Part shown: one piece after another, positions 11,535-23,399 of the stretch
Numbering within the stretch: position 1 is the first letter of the stretch
Layout: each line of letters begins with the position of its first letter
From: Candolleomyces eurysporus
Taxonomy: Eukaryota; Basidiomycota; Agaricomycetes; Agaricales; Psathyrellaceae
NCBI GenBank assembly: GCA_027579435.1
Contig: JANBPK010000715.1
Span: forward strand, 1-64,000
Direction: 5' to 3'
DNA length: 64,000 nucleotides
Made by a program: the position numbers and the translations under genes
Notes under the pieces: model-generated
Database searches by the model: none
Told to the model about the DNA's origin: nothing
The model's input: the letters and a program-made list of their open reading frames with translations, nothing else

Positions 11535-13210
11535 AGTAGAAGATGAAAGTTGTATTAGGGAGGGCAGGTATGTATGTAGGTGCGAGCCTGACGATGCACG
11601 TTGCATCCACAGTTTTCCCAGGCACGGCAATAGCGTGAACCAAAAATACCCATATTGCGCTGTATCGGGAAGATCTGCCGCGCACCACCCCACTCGGACG
11701 GGGTTTCCCAATGTCGATTAAAACCCTTCTTGACCCCTCGCATCAGCGCCATCAGCTGCATTTAGCTCCTGCCTCAAGTGGGTGTACCTCAAAGTACTCC
11801 TTTGATACCATGGGACGCCACTCAATATCTATTCATATCTCTGATATCAATCTCAACAGTAATATCTGATAGATCCAAGTAGAAATGAAGGACCGGTATC
11901 AGGAGGCTGCCGGGATGCTTGCGCAAGTGGTGCCCTGAGTAGCTGGATGTTGGAGGTGGCAGGAACAGCGAGGTCTCAAAGGAGATGTTCATCCTCCGTC
12001 TATCCGAGTCTGTGATCGGAGCGGTTGCGATTTCTCATTGCAGGCGCTCGAGGCAACCAGCCAGTCCCTGCGGATGTGCGGATAGGTGTAGCAAAGGTGT
12101 GTTTCTCGAACGGAAGAAGCATGTGTGCAGGCATAAGGTTTTCAAGTCTCGATGATCGTGACTCATGTATTGATATGATCTTCAATGGACCGCACTGCGC
12201 CCGCTCGTAGAGCCTATTAGTATCGGGACTGCGCTTTTTNAAAATTGCAGGCGCCATTCAGCGCAGTTCAGCGCTCGCAGTCCTTAATCGGGGGATCGAT
12301 ATCACTAAATCCTCAAGTTTACTTTGGCACTTCAGATGCCAAGTTCACGACTACTAATTCAATTGTAGGCTGAGGTGATACACGTTGCGTTCACCGTGAC
12401 GCCCATTAAGAGATTTCTCATGAGAACGAAGCTTCCCGTAGTTCGCCGAGCGTCTCCGTCAGCGTTTCCTTCAGGCAAAGTGCCACAGATAGACGTGCGC
12501 AGTCATCCAGGGGGTACAGAGAATATAATAGCTCGACACTAACCTATCCGAGAACCGATACGCGTTAGAACGCTTACGAGAATTATGACGAATTGAAAGA
12601 CTCACCTTGATGATACCAGAGGGGTGGACATAGATTGGATTTGGCAAGGCACTCACGCCCTGAAACACGGTCAGAATCCGAGAATCTAGGAGGCTTAGTC
12701 TCTTGATAGTGTGCTTGGCGTAAAGACCCACGAATGGGTTAACGAAAGAGTGACGATAACATATACAAAATAAACCAGACACGAGTATTAAGTCGACGCA
12801 GAGTAAAGATCCGAGAGGGATACCCCAAAATATTATGAAAACACCGAAAGATAAAATCCAAGGAACGTACGAAATCATTAAAGAGTCATAATCAACCAAC
12901 CCACTCAACCCTCTCGACTCAGCAACCCTTTCCCGACCGCCATGATCGCACGACGCAACATCGGATGTCCCGGAAGGCAGCCTAGAGCTACCTAGAGCCT
13001 TCCACGCGCTTCAACAAGCGCTCACGTCGCCTCGCTCCATGAGCACGAGAGACGCCCGGTAACACTGGTATGGTCAGATCCGGTCTTCCGAGCCTTCCTT
13101 CGCCCAGGAGGAACAAGGAGAAATCACACCAACTCGTCGCAACGAGGGCCTATAAATAACCCACGAATGCAGACCGCATCCCTGCCACCCACCAAAGGCC
13201 GCCGCCGCGG
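11535..13210. other. gene-poor spacer between KDZ gene and membrane-protein gene
   Basis: About 1.7 kb. Part of it (12500-12900) is AT-richer than the flanking genes and holds one hydrophobic minus-strand open frame (12471-12908) that I reject as a gene. The KDZ 5' end and terminal repeat should lie in the first few hundred bases. No tRNA or other RNA gene was recognised. Confidence 0.5.
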
Positions 13211-14141
13211 CTACCGTGCACCACCACCAGCCGTCGTCACCTCGGGACCCGGCACTCCCGGAACCACGTCCAGTAACAGCGATTTCGTAGGTGCGACACC
13301 CAGAGTCGACTTTGAGGCGGCCACCCGCTGCCGCTCGATCGGGCCCATGGGCAGCACGGCGGGGCGCGTGCCCCATTTGTCGAGGTTGGCGTTCACCATG
13401 AGCATCATGAAAGATACCGAGCAGATAGCGACGAGGATGAGGAAGCAGAAGCAGCAGAGGCCCGTGCAGATGCCCNGCGCGGCGGAGGACGCGGCGCGGG
13501 GTCGGGGTCGGGGGTGTGTCGGGGAGGGGCTTGCCCCCGAGGCTGTCTGTGTACCCGAGCTTTAGGGACTGCTGCTTTTCGAGGTCGATGTCGAGGTGGG
13601 AGGCGTTGGAGGAGATGAGGGTCGCTTGCGAGTCGTTTCGCTGATGGTGGCTTGATTGTAAGCGCGGGATGTAGCTGAGCCGGGAGTTGAGATGGGTGGT
13701 GTCGCGGCGGTAGAGGGAGTAGAGGTTGGAGAGGTGGCGGTCTGTCCTGGCTTTGCGAGATTTTCCGTCCGGGTCTTCACCCTCGTCATCGCCGAGATCC
13801 TTCTTGTCGCTGGTTTCGAGTTTGTGAGTGGGCGACGGGAACAAGTCCACGACGTCCTTTCCATCATTATCGTCGTCTTCTACCGATACTCCAAGAGTTC
13901 GGAGTGACGAGGCGTAGGATTCCTTTTTCCGAGGGCCTCGAGGAACGATGGGTCTGGAGCGCTCTGGCAGAGCTCGCGGATTTCCACTAGGATCCTGGGT
14001 AGCGGGGACGAGTGTTGTTGTAGATCCGTTCGCATCATCGAATGGGTCGGAATACCGGGACCCTAGCGATACAGAATCCACCGAACGTTGTTGTGAAAAC
14101 CTCAACGGTTCTTGGCTCTCCCTGTACGGCTTTGAGGACAT
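13211..14141 (-). CDS. single-pass membrane protein with long cytosolic-type N-terminus
   Basis: Start ATG 14141, stop TAG at 13213-13211, apparently without introns. As given, the frame is broken by an N at 13477. Removing it joins the frame to a strongly hydrophobic segment, ICTGLCCFCFLILVAICSVS, roughly residues 222-241 of about 309. The N-terminal 220 residues are charged and Ser/Pro-rich, with an acidic patch (EDDDNDG) and repeated basic-Ser motifs that could be phosphorylated. The C-terminal 65 residues after the helix are short and Pro/Gly-rich near the end. This layout (disordered tail, one helix, short outside end) suggests a type II membrane protein of the cell surface or secretory pathway. 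No named domain was recognised. The alternative frame after the N would replace the helix by an Arg/His/Leu string and is unlikely. Confidence 0.7.
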
Positions 14142-14947
14142 CTTGATTTCTCCCTTCGATTCCCCAGTGGATCAACTGAAGACCAAACAGCTACTGGAGA
14201 CTAGAAACCTTATGCTGCCCTTGCTCAGCTCGGAGTGGCGGCCCACTCCTCCAAGGGTCCAAAGACGAGAACAAGAGATGATGAACGAGAAGAGAGAAAG
14301 GGGGGNAAGAACAAAAAGGACCGCGCCCATCCTTGGGCGATGCATCGTGATGTGATGCTAATTGCCACTGGCACAGCTCAGTTGAACCGCCGGAGTAAAA
14401 ACAGTCGCCTTGATGGCGGTCTCGGAGCACGAACGCTCGGAACCAATTATGGGCTATTTAGAGTCGTGTGATGGGCTTTTTGCTGTACTTCTTCGCCCAG
14501 AAGGGATCGTATGAGCTTGGGCTCTCGATAAAGGTGAAATCAGTATATAGTGCACCGTTCAATTTTTTTTCCGTTCCACCCGCGAGCGAGAACGAGAGTG
14601 TAGTCTGTGGGCGGTTGGGCGCGGGTCCTCATCAATTCGATCACATCACCATCAGACAAACATGGACCCACCGAAAAGCAATCGTCTACCAAAAACACGA
14701 AACCGTAGGTGACCATGCTTTGAAACTCGATACAATATAGCATATGTATGATGAAGAATCCAAATAGTTGGAGCATTACTTACTGTTGACGATCTGGATT
14801 CAGTAACGAGATGAGTACACTTGTGTGCAAGTGCACACAGAGCGAGACTCTCGTATTTTCAGTCTAGATGAGAGGATAAAAAGCCTCCATTTGCTATACG
14901 CAAGAAACGTACACCCCACTCTCCTTTACCTGCGCTCGCTTGGCAGC
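14142..14947. other. divergent promoter region
   Basis: Spacer between a minus-strand gene ending its 5' side here and the plus-strand secreted-protein gene. A TATA-like GAGGATAAAAAGCC lies near 14871-14884, about 65 bp before the start codon at 14948, and probably belongs to that gene. No other feature was seen. Confidence 0.45.
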
Positions 14948-15727
14948 ATGCACTTCAAAACCTTACTTCTCACCATCTTCTCTGCAGCTCTGCTGGCCAG
15001 AGCAAGCCATTTCGATGTGAGCACTGCTTTTCACTGATAGAATGGAGAATGCAACTTAGCGTTGTATATACAACACCTATTCAATAGGACGATGATGCCA
15101 TCGAAGCTCGGGAATCGACCGAAGAACTCGACGAATTCGAACGGAACTACGATCCCGAGATGGTGACGGTGGACTTCAGCGCCCGCTCGGAAGAGCTCAG
15201 TCTTCAAGACATCAGCACCAGAGAGCTCATCGACGAGTTAGCTGAAAGGATGCCGAGTCTGGAGAGACGGGCCAGCCGGGGAGGGACCCCTTACACGCCC
15301 CGCCCGAGACCGAATCTAGGAAGGCTATTCGATGGCCTTCCGTTGAGTGGGCCAGGGTCTTATAGTCAAGGCCCTCCGGGAAGAGTCCGCCCTCCAAAGT
15401 CGGCACAAATACAATTACCACCAGGTGGTTTGCGTACGCAAGGGGTGAGAATTCTGCAGCACCATTGTAAAGGGATGACAGTGTACTGACAGTCTATGAC
15501 GCTCAACATAAGACCTGGAAGAAGCAGTGGGGATTACCACCATCGTCTAGGCCTAACGTCAATGGTGCTACACCACAAGGGGTGAGGACTCTTTGGAGCT
15601 ATTTTAGAAAGATGACGAAGTACTGACAGTCTATGGCGCTCAACAAAAGTACTGGAGGAAACAGTGGGGACTACCACCACCATCTAAGCCCAAAGCTAAT
15701 GCTGCCACGACCCGGAGGCGCGGATGA
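14948..15727 (+). CDS. small secreted protein with duplicated C-terminal exon
   Basis: Four exons, 14948-15016, 15088-15444, 15513-15581 and 15650-15727, all joined in phase 0, give 190 residues. The first exon is a signal peptide (MHFKTLLLTIFSAALLARAS). Exon 2 is acidic (many Glu/Asp), then carries LERR followed by a Gly/Pro/Arg-rich stretch; the Arg-Arg could be a Kex2-type processing site (inference). Exons 3 and 4 are duplicates encoding WKKQWGLPPSSRP and WRKQWGLPPPSKP. Both introns before them are exactly 68 nt and similar in sequence. The protein looks like a small secreted protein of the kind common in mushrooms; no enzyme domain or cysteine pattern is present. Reading through the first 3' intron would end the protein early at about 15489, so intron retention would give a form lacking both repeats. 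Confidence 0.65.
15445..15718 (+). repeat. two tandem 137-bp intron-plus-exon units
   Basis: Unit 1 is 15445-15581 and unit 2 is 15582-15718. Each is a 68-nt intron beginning GTGAG followed by a coding segment with the motif QWGLPP. Shared intron stretches include GTACTGACAGTCTATG. The copies differ at many sites, so the duplication is not recent. It directly lengthens the C-terminus of the secreted protein. Confidence 0.8.
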
Positions 15728-16368
15728 AAGCGTTTAGGAGGCACAGGCACTACGGATCCAGCTTGTACTGCAAGAAATTTGTGTGCAATTTGCAGCTTCT
15801 TATATCCGATGTCGAGTTTTCCTCGATACTGAGCGGCCTCATGTGGATTCTGAGGAACTCAATGGCCCGTACCCAGGCCTCCGGAGAATTTGAATTGCAA
15901 CATTGTTAGCGGGTCAATATCGCAGGAGGGTGTCTCCAAGCAGCTCATGAAGTGAGAGTTACAAGAACGCAGGATGTTAATCGTAGCTATATGACGAATT
16001 CGGATCTCGCTCCCAGAGGAAGATCGGAACTGCCACGAAAGAGAGGAGCTGTCAGTGCCTTAGTTCTTGTGCGGGATTTTGCGAAGAGTTCATCAAGATA
16101 TCCACTTCAACAACTATCACCCTGTCACAACTCGAGTCCTACAAACAAGGCCCCTTCAAACCTGAAAGACAGTCACTGACATTGACGCCGGAAATAATTG
16201 ATTGCCGGTGACACATTATCACGTGGAGGGAGAAGAAAGGAGCATGGTCCTGCGTCAGTGCCAGTGGACCATTTGATCGCACCTTTGACCCCCTACTTCC
16301 ACCATCTCTGTACCATATTGTAATTTAACAGCGGACAACGGCGCCGACGACGACGAAATCGTATAATC
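15728..16368. other. upstream region of Lon gene
   Basis: About 640 bp between the secreted-protein stop and the Lon start. The open frames are short and unspliced. No clear TATA box or other motif was picked out. Confidence 0.45.
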
Positions 16369-19300
16369 ATGGCGACCGCGAAGCTCCCAGTGCTTGCTTT
16401 GCCCCACCCCTCGATCCTTCTCCCCTCAGCCAGAGTCACCATCCCAGTGTCAAAGTCTCTCGGGCAGCTTCTCCTCTCTCTGATCGAGGGGAGCGATGCT
16501 CTTCCTATAGTCGCAGCGATACCACTGACTTCTCCAGTGAACGATGACAAGACACTCCCCCCACCGCCCGACGTTTCGGCGAACCAGGTTTCCTCAGATC
16601 TACCACTGGCCGAATGGGGGACTGCCGCCCGTGTTCTTCGTCTCGTTCGCCCACCAGCCTCCACCCGGACAAGCCCACAACAACCCTATCTTGTGTCTCT
16701 CCATGGACTCACCCGAGTCAGGCTTCTTCCTAGCAAGAACAAACTCACGGCCCAGCTCGTCACCTCTTCCCTGCAAACGCGGGATGTGGAGTACCCACCC
16801 CAGGAAACGGTCCCTTCCAAAGAGGCTGTGGAACGTTTCAAGCAAGCCGCTGGTCGTCTGCTCGAACGGCTAAGCAGGGACTCCATGCAGCTGAGCCGCA
16901 GGGAGGGCTATGCGAAGATTCTGGGCATGCTCGACGATCTCCAGGACGCTCGCGCACCCTGGATGGCGGACGTCCTGATGGGGACCCTCAACAGTGAATA
17001 CGCGGACAACCTCGGTAAGCAAATCAACCATTCCATTCATTGTAGTGCTACTTCCTGAGCCACGAACGCATTGCAGCTATATTATCCACACCTGACGCCG
17101 AAGCTCGGCTTCAAACGGCTACCACCATCTTCCTCAAACAAGCTTCAATTTCCGAGGTATCACGGAAGATCGCCAGCGCGGTCGATGAAAGCCTATCAAA
17201 GCAACAGAAGGAATTTTTCCTGAAGCAGCAGCTGACCGCCATACAACGAGAGCTGCAGGCCCTGCAGAAAGGTTCCGGCGACTCCCCCTCCGGTAATGCC
17301 AACAACCTCCCTTCAGGTCCCATCGATACTAACGCCGGGACCGCAGACAAAGGCTCGGGGAGCGAACTGGACGATGACGAGCAGCATGAAGCCGATGATC
17401 TCGCTGACCTGAAGCGGCGCATTGAAGCTATGGCTGTCGGAAGCGAAGAGCGCAAGATGGGGGTGAGAGAGTGGAGAAGACTCAAGCGGATTCCTCAGGG
17501 AAGCGTCGAGAATGGCGTCATCAGGACATACGTGCGTCTACTCAAGTTTCCCCAGTGTTTCTACTGACTGACAAGTCACTAGTTGGAATGGCTCACTTCG
17601 ATTCCATGGCCAAACTCAGCCCCCCTCAGTCCTTCATCAGCTTCGACATCAGATCTGAAGGACCGTAGTTTCTTAAAGAATGCACGGTCGCAACTCGATT
17701 CCGATCATTTTGGTCTAGAGAAGATTAAGAAGCGTCTGATAGAGTACCTTGCTGTGGTCCGACTCAAGGAGCTGAACAACGAGAAGGAGCAACAGACGCA
17801 GGAACAGAACTCGGAGCCCAAAGCCGAAGGGAAGGAGGTCGTGCTGTACGACAAACAGCAATCGTCGAAAATTCCTTCTAGTCCTGCACCTGCTCCAAAG
17901 CGAAGAAAGGCGATTCGTGGGCCCATCTTGTTGTACGTATCCCGTCCTGCCTGTGCTTGATACCATCTAACCCGACCCTAGATTTGTTGGGCCCCCGGGA
18001 ACCGGCAAGACTTCGCTGGGCCAGAGTATCGCAAAGTCACTTGGTCGGCCCTTCCAACGCATTTCGCTTGGTGGCGTTCGTGACGAAGCGGAGATTCGCG
18101 GCCATAGACGGACCTATGTCGCTAGTGGCCCTGGATTGATCGTGCAGGCGCTTCGTAAGGCGGGACGACCTGACCCTGTTCTGCTGTTAGATGAGATCGA
18201 TAAGATTGGGCAAAGCAACTTCCACGGTGACCCCGGTGCTGCACTTCTTGAGGTTTTGGACCCTGAGCAGAATTGGAACTTCAATGTCAGTACCGTTTAC
18301 CGTCGTTTCAATGAAGAATACTCACCGGCTTTTTGCAGGACCATTATATCAATGTGCCTGTGGACCTGAGCCAAGTTCTGTTTATCTGTACCGCCAACTC
18401 TTTGGATACCATCTCGACCCCGCTTTTGGATCGATGTGAAATCATTCAACTCAGCGGTGAGTCGGACCATTGCTACCCAGCCCTTGCGGAACATAGTTGA
18501 CTTAGCTTTCCTCGTGAAACGCTAGGATATACATATGACGAGAAGATGCACATTGCTCGCCGCTTCCTCCTCCCGAAGCAACTTACTGCCAACGGTCTAG
18601 AACCTGAGCATGTCACGATCACCGAGCCTGCCTTGCTGCATATCGCAACTCGGTAAGTTCTGTCTTTTGACCCGTCCGGGTCTGTCGGCTCACTGTTCTA
18701 TAGGTACACCCGAGAAGCTGGTGTTCGCAGTCTCGAGAGGGCGATAGGCGGAGTCATACGATATAAAGCTGTCGAATGGGCCGAATATCTCGACAAGGGC
18801 GGTGATCCAAACGTTATTCACCAAGCCGAATCTGTCCCTCAAGAGAATCAGGCTGCTAACTCTGGAAAGCCTACATATCGTCGTAGCGTCCTTGAATCCG
18901 ACCTGGAGCAAATTCTGGGTATCTCACGATACGACGAGTCCGAAATGGAACGGGAAGCGAGGAGAGGGCTGATATACGGACTTGTTGTGACCGGTGCGGG
19001 CGAAGGTGGCGTCATGCCTGTGGAGAGCATAGCCGTACCTGGAACGGGCAAGTTGAAGCTGACCGGAAGCTTGGGTGATGTCATTCGGGAGAGCGGTGAA
19101 CTCGCTTTGAGCTGGGTGAAGAGGCATGCGTGGGAGCTCGGTATGGTAGACAGGCCGATGGAGGATGTTTTGAAAGCTGGAAGGGGACTGGGGATGCCGG
19201 GGAGTAAGGAAGCTGCTGTGGATATTCATTTGCATCTGCCTGCTGGTGCCCAGAAGAAGGACGGACCTAGTGCTGGAGTTGCGATGGTATGGCAATCTTA

Positions 19301-19764
19301 ACCCTCCTTTCCGATTCCGGGATTTTGGCTGACACCACTTTAACTCTTTTTGTACAGACGTGTGCCCTAGTATCGTTGCTGACTGGCGCTTGTGTGCCTT
19401 CGACCACTGCCATGACTGGCGAGATTACTCTTCGAGGCCGGGTAACTGCTGTTGGTGGTATCAAGGAAAAGGTGTGTTTTCCTCAACTTTGAACTCAAAT
19501 TGGGATACGGGCGCTAACGTAACTCGCAACTCCCAGGTCCTTGGTGCGCATCGTGCTCAGATGACGAAGGTGATCCTTCCATACGCCAACAGGAAGGACG
19601 TCGAGCATGATGTTCCTCTGGAAGTTCGCAATGAGATGGAGTTTGTATTCGTAAGGACCGTGCAAGAGGCGTTGGAGGCTGCATTCGGGAAGGGTGCTCT
19701 GGGATGGAGGGGAACTGTTGGAGATGGGGCAGGAAGGCACGTTTTGATGGAGAGCCGGTTGTGA
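16369..19764 (+). CDS. LONP2: peroxisomal Lon protease (ATP-dependent AAA+ serine protease)
   Basis: Nine exons keep frame throughout: 16369-17014, 17077-17531, 17583-17932, 17982-18285, 18339-18456, 18526-18652, 18704-19286, 19358-19471 and 19537-19764, giving 974 residues. The N-terminal substrate-binding domain starts [20 protein letters not shown]. The AAA+ part has Walker A GPPGTGKT (about residues 487-494) and Walker B LLLDEID (Asp/Glu 554-555). The protease part has DGPSAGVAM with catalytic Ser about 856 and VGGIKEK with catalytic Lys about 897. The protein ends in Ser-Arg-Leu, a PTS1 signal, and has no mitochondrial presequence, so it should act in the peroxisome matrix, degrading oxidised or unassembled proteins. 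An insert rich in Glu/Gln and Lys lies before the AAA+ domain. Its last four exons are the source of the broken Lon fragments found downstream between the caspase genes. Confidence 0.95.
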
Positions 19765-20670
19765 AATGCCTTCTTCAGGGTTCTCGTAGTATAGGGTAAG
19801 GAATCGGATTGCTCCACTTTCAGCATTACGCTGATGGAATTTCTTTTCCCCCTAGGTTTTATTATTGGTTCTTTGCTCCTTCTATCTCGCCCCGTTGGCC
19901 TACGTATCTTCATGACAATCATATCAATCCCCCAAAGCAATTTCAATCTGCCTTCACAATTCAATTCAATCGTTGATCTCGCTTTTTATCGCAACTATGG
20001 CTGTGATACTCTTGTCAGTTTTTATGCCGTGTAAACTTAATTGTATAACATATGGTTTAGTAGAAAATCTGCATCGAATAACGCTGGTATGGGATAAGTG
20101 TCGTAACAGGATTACATGAGGGACAGCTGAACAAGGTTTTGTGTATCGGCGATATCAGCGCTCGAAAACACCGTTGCCTCGTGGATTCGGATCTAAAGCT
20201 GTGAGGACGAGGTCCTAACCACTGGGTCGTGCTTCACAAACAGGATAATACTCCCCTTCATATTAGATCCCAAGAAGTTCAGTTGACTATTAGGCTCTGC
20301 TCGCACTCATAGCTTCTCTGGTTGCTCTGATGCTGTCGGGTCGGTGCTCGGTAGATGTAATAATTTTCCGTCTTCTGTTTTAATTAATTCAATCGATGAA
20401 CTCGTCTTCGAATGTTATCTCCTCAATGCGATTTACTATGATCCCAGGTTACGGCTCGCACTCAGTAGTACTCCGGGTTGAGTTAGGGCGTGGCCCTCCT
20501 ACGCTGGTTCCAGCGCTGGTGCTGTAGCGATCCTGTGCAGATGTGACTTCATGCTGTGGGGTCGCATTGAGAAAATTAAGTTTCAACCCCTGTTCTAGTC
20601 CATCGGCTCGTTGTCGGCATGCCGAACTTGGAAGGCTTGGTCTGCAAACAGGGTACCAGAACGCTCAACA
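19765..20670. other. Lon 3' flank and caspase copy 1 upstream region
   Basis: Non-coding. Segments such as GGCTGTGATACTCTTGTC (near 20000) and a GCTCTGCT...GGTGCTGTAG-like block recur upstream of the other caspase copies, so this stretch is part of the duplicated unit. Confidence 0.6.
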
Positions 20671-20700
20671 AGCGCCCGATCTGATAGTACTTAGGTAGGC
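20671..20700 (+). promoter_or_regulatory. conserved box upstream of caspase copy 1
   Basis: A 30-bp block conserved in all four caspase upstream regions, 85 bp before this start codon. Copy 1 differs slightly from the consensus CGATCAGATAGTACTTAAGT. It may hold the core promoter; the ATAAAAA at 20764-20770 is a second candidate TATA element. Confidence 0.5.
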
Positions 20701-20784
20701 TTTGACTGAACGGTGGCGTCACGTTGCAAGCACGCTACACTTCTCCGAACTTCTACCTGAGAGATAAAAACCTTTCTCCCTACA

Positions 20785-23181
20785 ATGTCGGGTAATGGCC
20801 CTCCTCACGTTGACATGGTGGGTGTCCTTCCTCTTCGAACTTCTCGTGCTCGTCTTCAACTACATCTTCTCTCAGGCGGTGACCGAGGAATCGTCAACCG
20901 ATCAGCTCCCCAATGATAACACCATCTACGCACTCGTCATTGGAATCAACACTTATGCTTACTCGGAAGACTGGCCGGATCTTCAAGCCGCGGTAGCGGA
21001 TGCTGATGCTATCGAGGCAGTTCTCGTGAATCAGTTGAAGGTCCTGCGCCAGAACATCATCAATCTCCGGGATGGCCAAGCGACGAGACAAGGTATCCTC
21101 GATGCCTTCGAAACACTTGAAACGAATACAGCGGCGACAGTAGATCCTTGCATCATCATATACTACGCGGGGCATGGCGCTTGTAGTCCCAAACCGGAAG
21201 AGTGGAAAGAATTTGCAACCGACAGAGAATGGATTGAGCAATTGTGTCCAAGCGACTTGGGGGCCCTGGTTGACGGTCGAGTTGTCGAAGGCATACCCGA
21301 TAGAGTCATCTGTGGCCTGTTGAATTCCCTTGCCGGAAAGAGAGGAAATAACATAGTGAGTTCTCTTTCTGTCTATTCGACCGCCAAGACACGACAATAT
21401 TAATCTTCTATTTCAAGACCTTGATCTTGGATTGCTGCCACTCGGCCGGAATGAATCGTCATCAAGGACCGGGGAGAATATCCCGCTGCATCTCCAATCC
21501 TCCACCTATCACCGCCGAGGCGAACTCTCTTGTCGATCTTGCCATGCCAGGACGATTCGCATATCCAGCGGACGCTTCTGTGGCAACCAGGGCTTTACGG
21601 GTGGCATCAGGATTTGGCAACAAGTTCGATCATTCTCATGTCTTACTAGCTGCGTGCGGTAGAGACGAATCTGCGTACGAAAATTGGGACGGCAGTCATG
21701 GTATTTTCACCGAAGCACTGCTCGAGTTTTTCAAGTGCGAGAAATTCGAAGACGAGACATACAATTCTCTCATGAAAAATATGAAAATACCGCCATGGGG
21801 AGGGTAATTCTTTCATCTCCCCAACTTTGTGAAGGAATTCCGGCTGACGTTTTTCTGTTGACGTTCGCCATATAGGCAGACTCCGCATTGCATGGGTGCC
21901 AACTCTGACCGCCCACTTTTCAATCGCCGAGGAAGTCACTCTGACCCTTCCTACCTGCCATGCAGCTGGAGCAAACCTGGAGGCCAGATGACTTTTACCT
22001 TGTATGCCGGAGAAGCGCAGGGCATCGAATACGGCCAAAGATTTTCCATACATGAAAAGATTCCTTTCGAAGGTGGGAATTCTTCTCAACCTTCGATCGG
22101 GACGATGCACGTCGTTTCCCTAGGGCCAACTTCATCGAGGCTTGAATTTCTTCCTGGTACGAGGGAATTGAGAAAGGTTCCTCGGGCATTCTATGCCCAC
22201 CCAATGTCTTGGGCGGAACAGGACCCTTCGACGATATATTGCGAGGATAGGAAGTTGCTCGACACCATATTTCCACCGGAAGTATCTGGAGAAGAGATGA
22301 AATATGCAGAATATCCTACACAAGCAGCATTGATCCTCACCGTTAAAGGAGACCAGGTCCACATCGACCAGAACGATCCAGCGCTCAACGACCACATCCC
22401 CACCCGTTTCGCTTGTGACATCAACCGCAACGAGACAAAGAGGCTGCGGAACATCATACGATCGTGGCGCCATTTCACTTACCATCTCCATCGCCATCCA
22501 CGAACCTCGACCAACGACGCCTTTCCGCATGTTCGGATGGAGCTTCATTATCTGGAATCTACAAACGACGATTACTTCTCCACAGAGTACCAACCGGCCG
22601 GTGAAAACCTACTTGCCCAAGAACCAGCACACGTCTCGGTACCCGATGTTGACGACGTCGATGCCGATGCCTCTGTACTTGGGATGACGCTCTATAACGA
22701 TGGACCCGAGCCTGTATACCCGTACCTGTTTTACTTTGATCCAAACGATCTAACGATCAGTAAGTTGTCGACCTCTTGCTTCATGCTTCAGTGTTCACGT
22801 TGGCTGATCGGTAACGCCATAGCTCCTTGGGTAATGCCTGCCGTAGGTGCAGCTCTCGGGCTTGTGGACCCGCCGCTCCTAGCTGGCTCTAAACTCACCC
22901 TTGGATACGGGAATGGTGGTGCTACTCCATGGGAGTTCGTTTTTACGGATGACCGCCCCAAGGATGTTGGTTTTTTCAAACTCTTCCTCTCGTCCTCACC
23001 AGCAAACTTCGCGTGTCTAACACGGAGGAAGACGCCTTTCGAGCGGGACCCGGCAGGCCATAGACTGGGAGCAGAACTGGATAAGGAAGTAAAGGAGGCT
23101 ACGGCATTGGAAAAAAGGCTCGACAGTAGCACAGAAAGATGGGGAGTAAAGCTGGCGACTGTGATACAGATCAGGAAGTAG
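20785..23181 (+). CDS. caspase-like protease (C14), array copy 1
   Basis: Exons 20785-20817, 20876-21355, 21418-21803, 21876-22759 and 22823-23181 give 713 residues. The short first exon (11 codons) is supported by the same 33-nt exon and splice sites in copies 2 and 3. The caspase/metacaspase-type domain starts at YALVIGIN and carries the catalytic His in YYAGHGA (about His111) and catalytic Cys in LDCCHSAG (about Cys178). The remaining 450 or so residues form a conserved C-terminal region with no domain I recognise. No propeptide or death-fold is visible. Such caspase-domain proteins are often multicopy in Agaricomycetes; a role in regulated cell death or self/non-self responses is inference. 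An alternative ATG at 20795, reading through intron 1 in frame with exon 2, would replace the first exon by a hydrophobic anchor-like segment. Confidence 0.85.
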
Positions 23182-23399
23182 TCAGTATCTTCGTAAACCA
23201 CGATGAATAGCTGGACGTGAATGCCCTCGACTCCGAGGGCTCGTATCGTTCCCAGGAATCTTGCACTGTTTATGTCGTCAACATATGTACGCCTTTGTGT
23301 TCCGGATCGAATGCGAAGATATGCGGCTAGCTATCGTCCGTTTCCTCAGGCTCTGGAACCCGCCGTTGTTCGTTCTTCCGAAAGTCCCCGCATCGCCTG
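23182..23399 (+). repeat. caspase 3' flank including PUS3-tail-like sequence
   Basis: From the copy 1 stop codon onward the sequence parallels 36437-36660 downstream of copy 4. Shared blocks include GAGGGCTCGTATC and CCCGCCGT(C/T)GTTCG. In the downstream copy this is the end of the PUS3 gene on the minus strand. It marks the right side of the duplicated unit, and the Lon-derived fragment starts right after it. Confidence 0.65.

Noticed and set aside
12471..12908. Hydrophobic minus-strand open frame of 145 codons
   Set aside because: AT-rich region, no splice continuation, no family likeness; hydrophobicity follows base composition.
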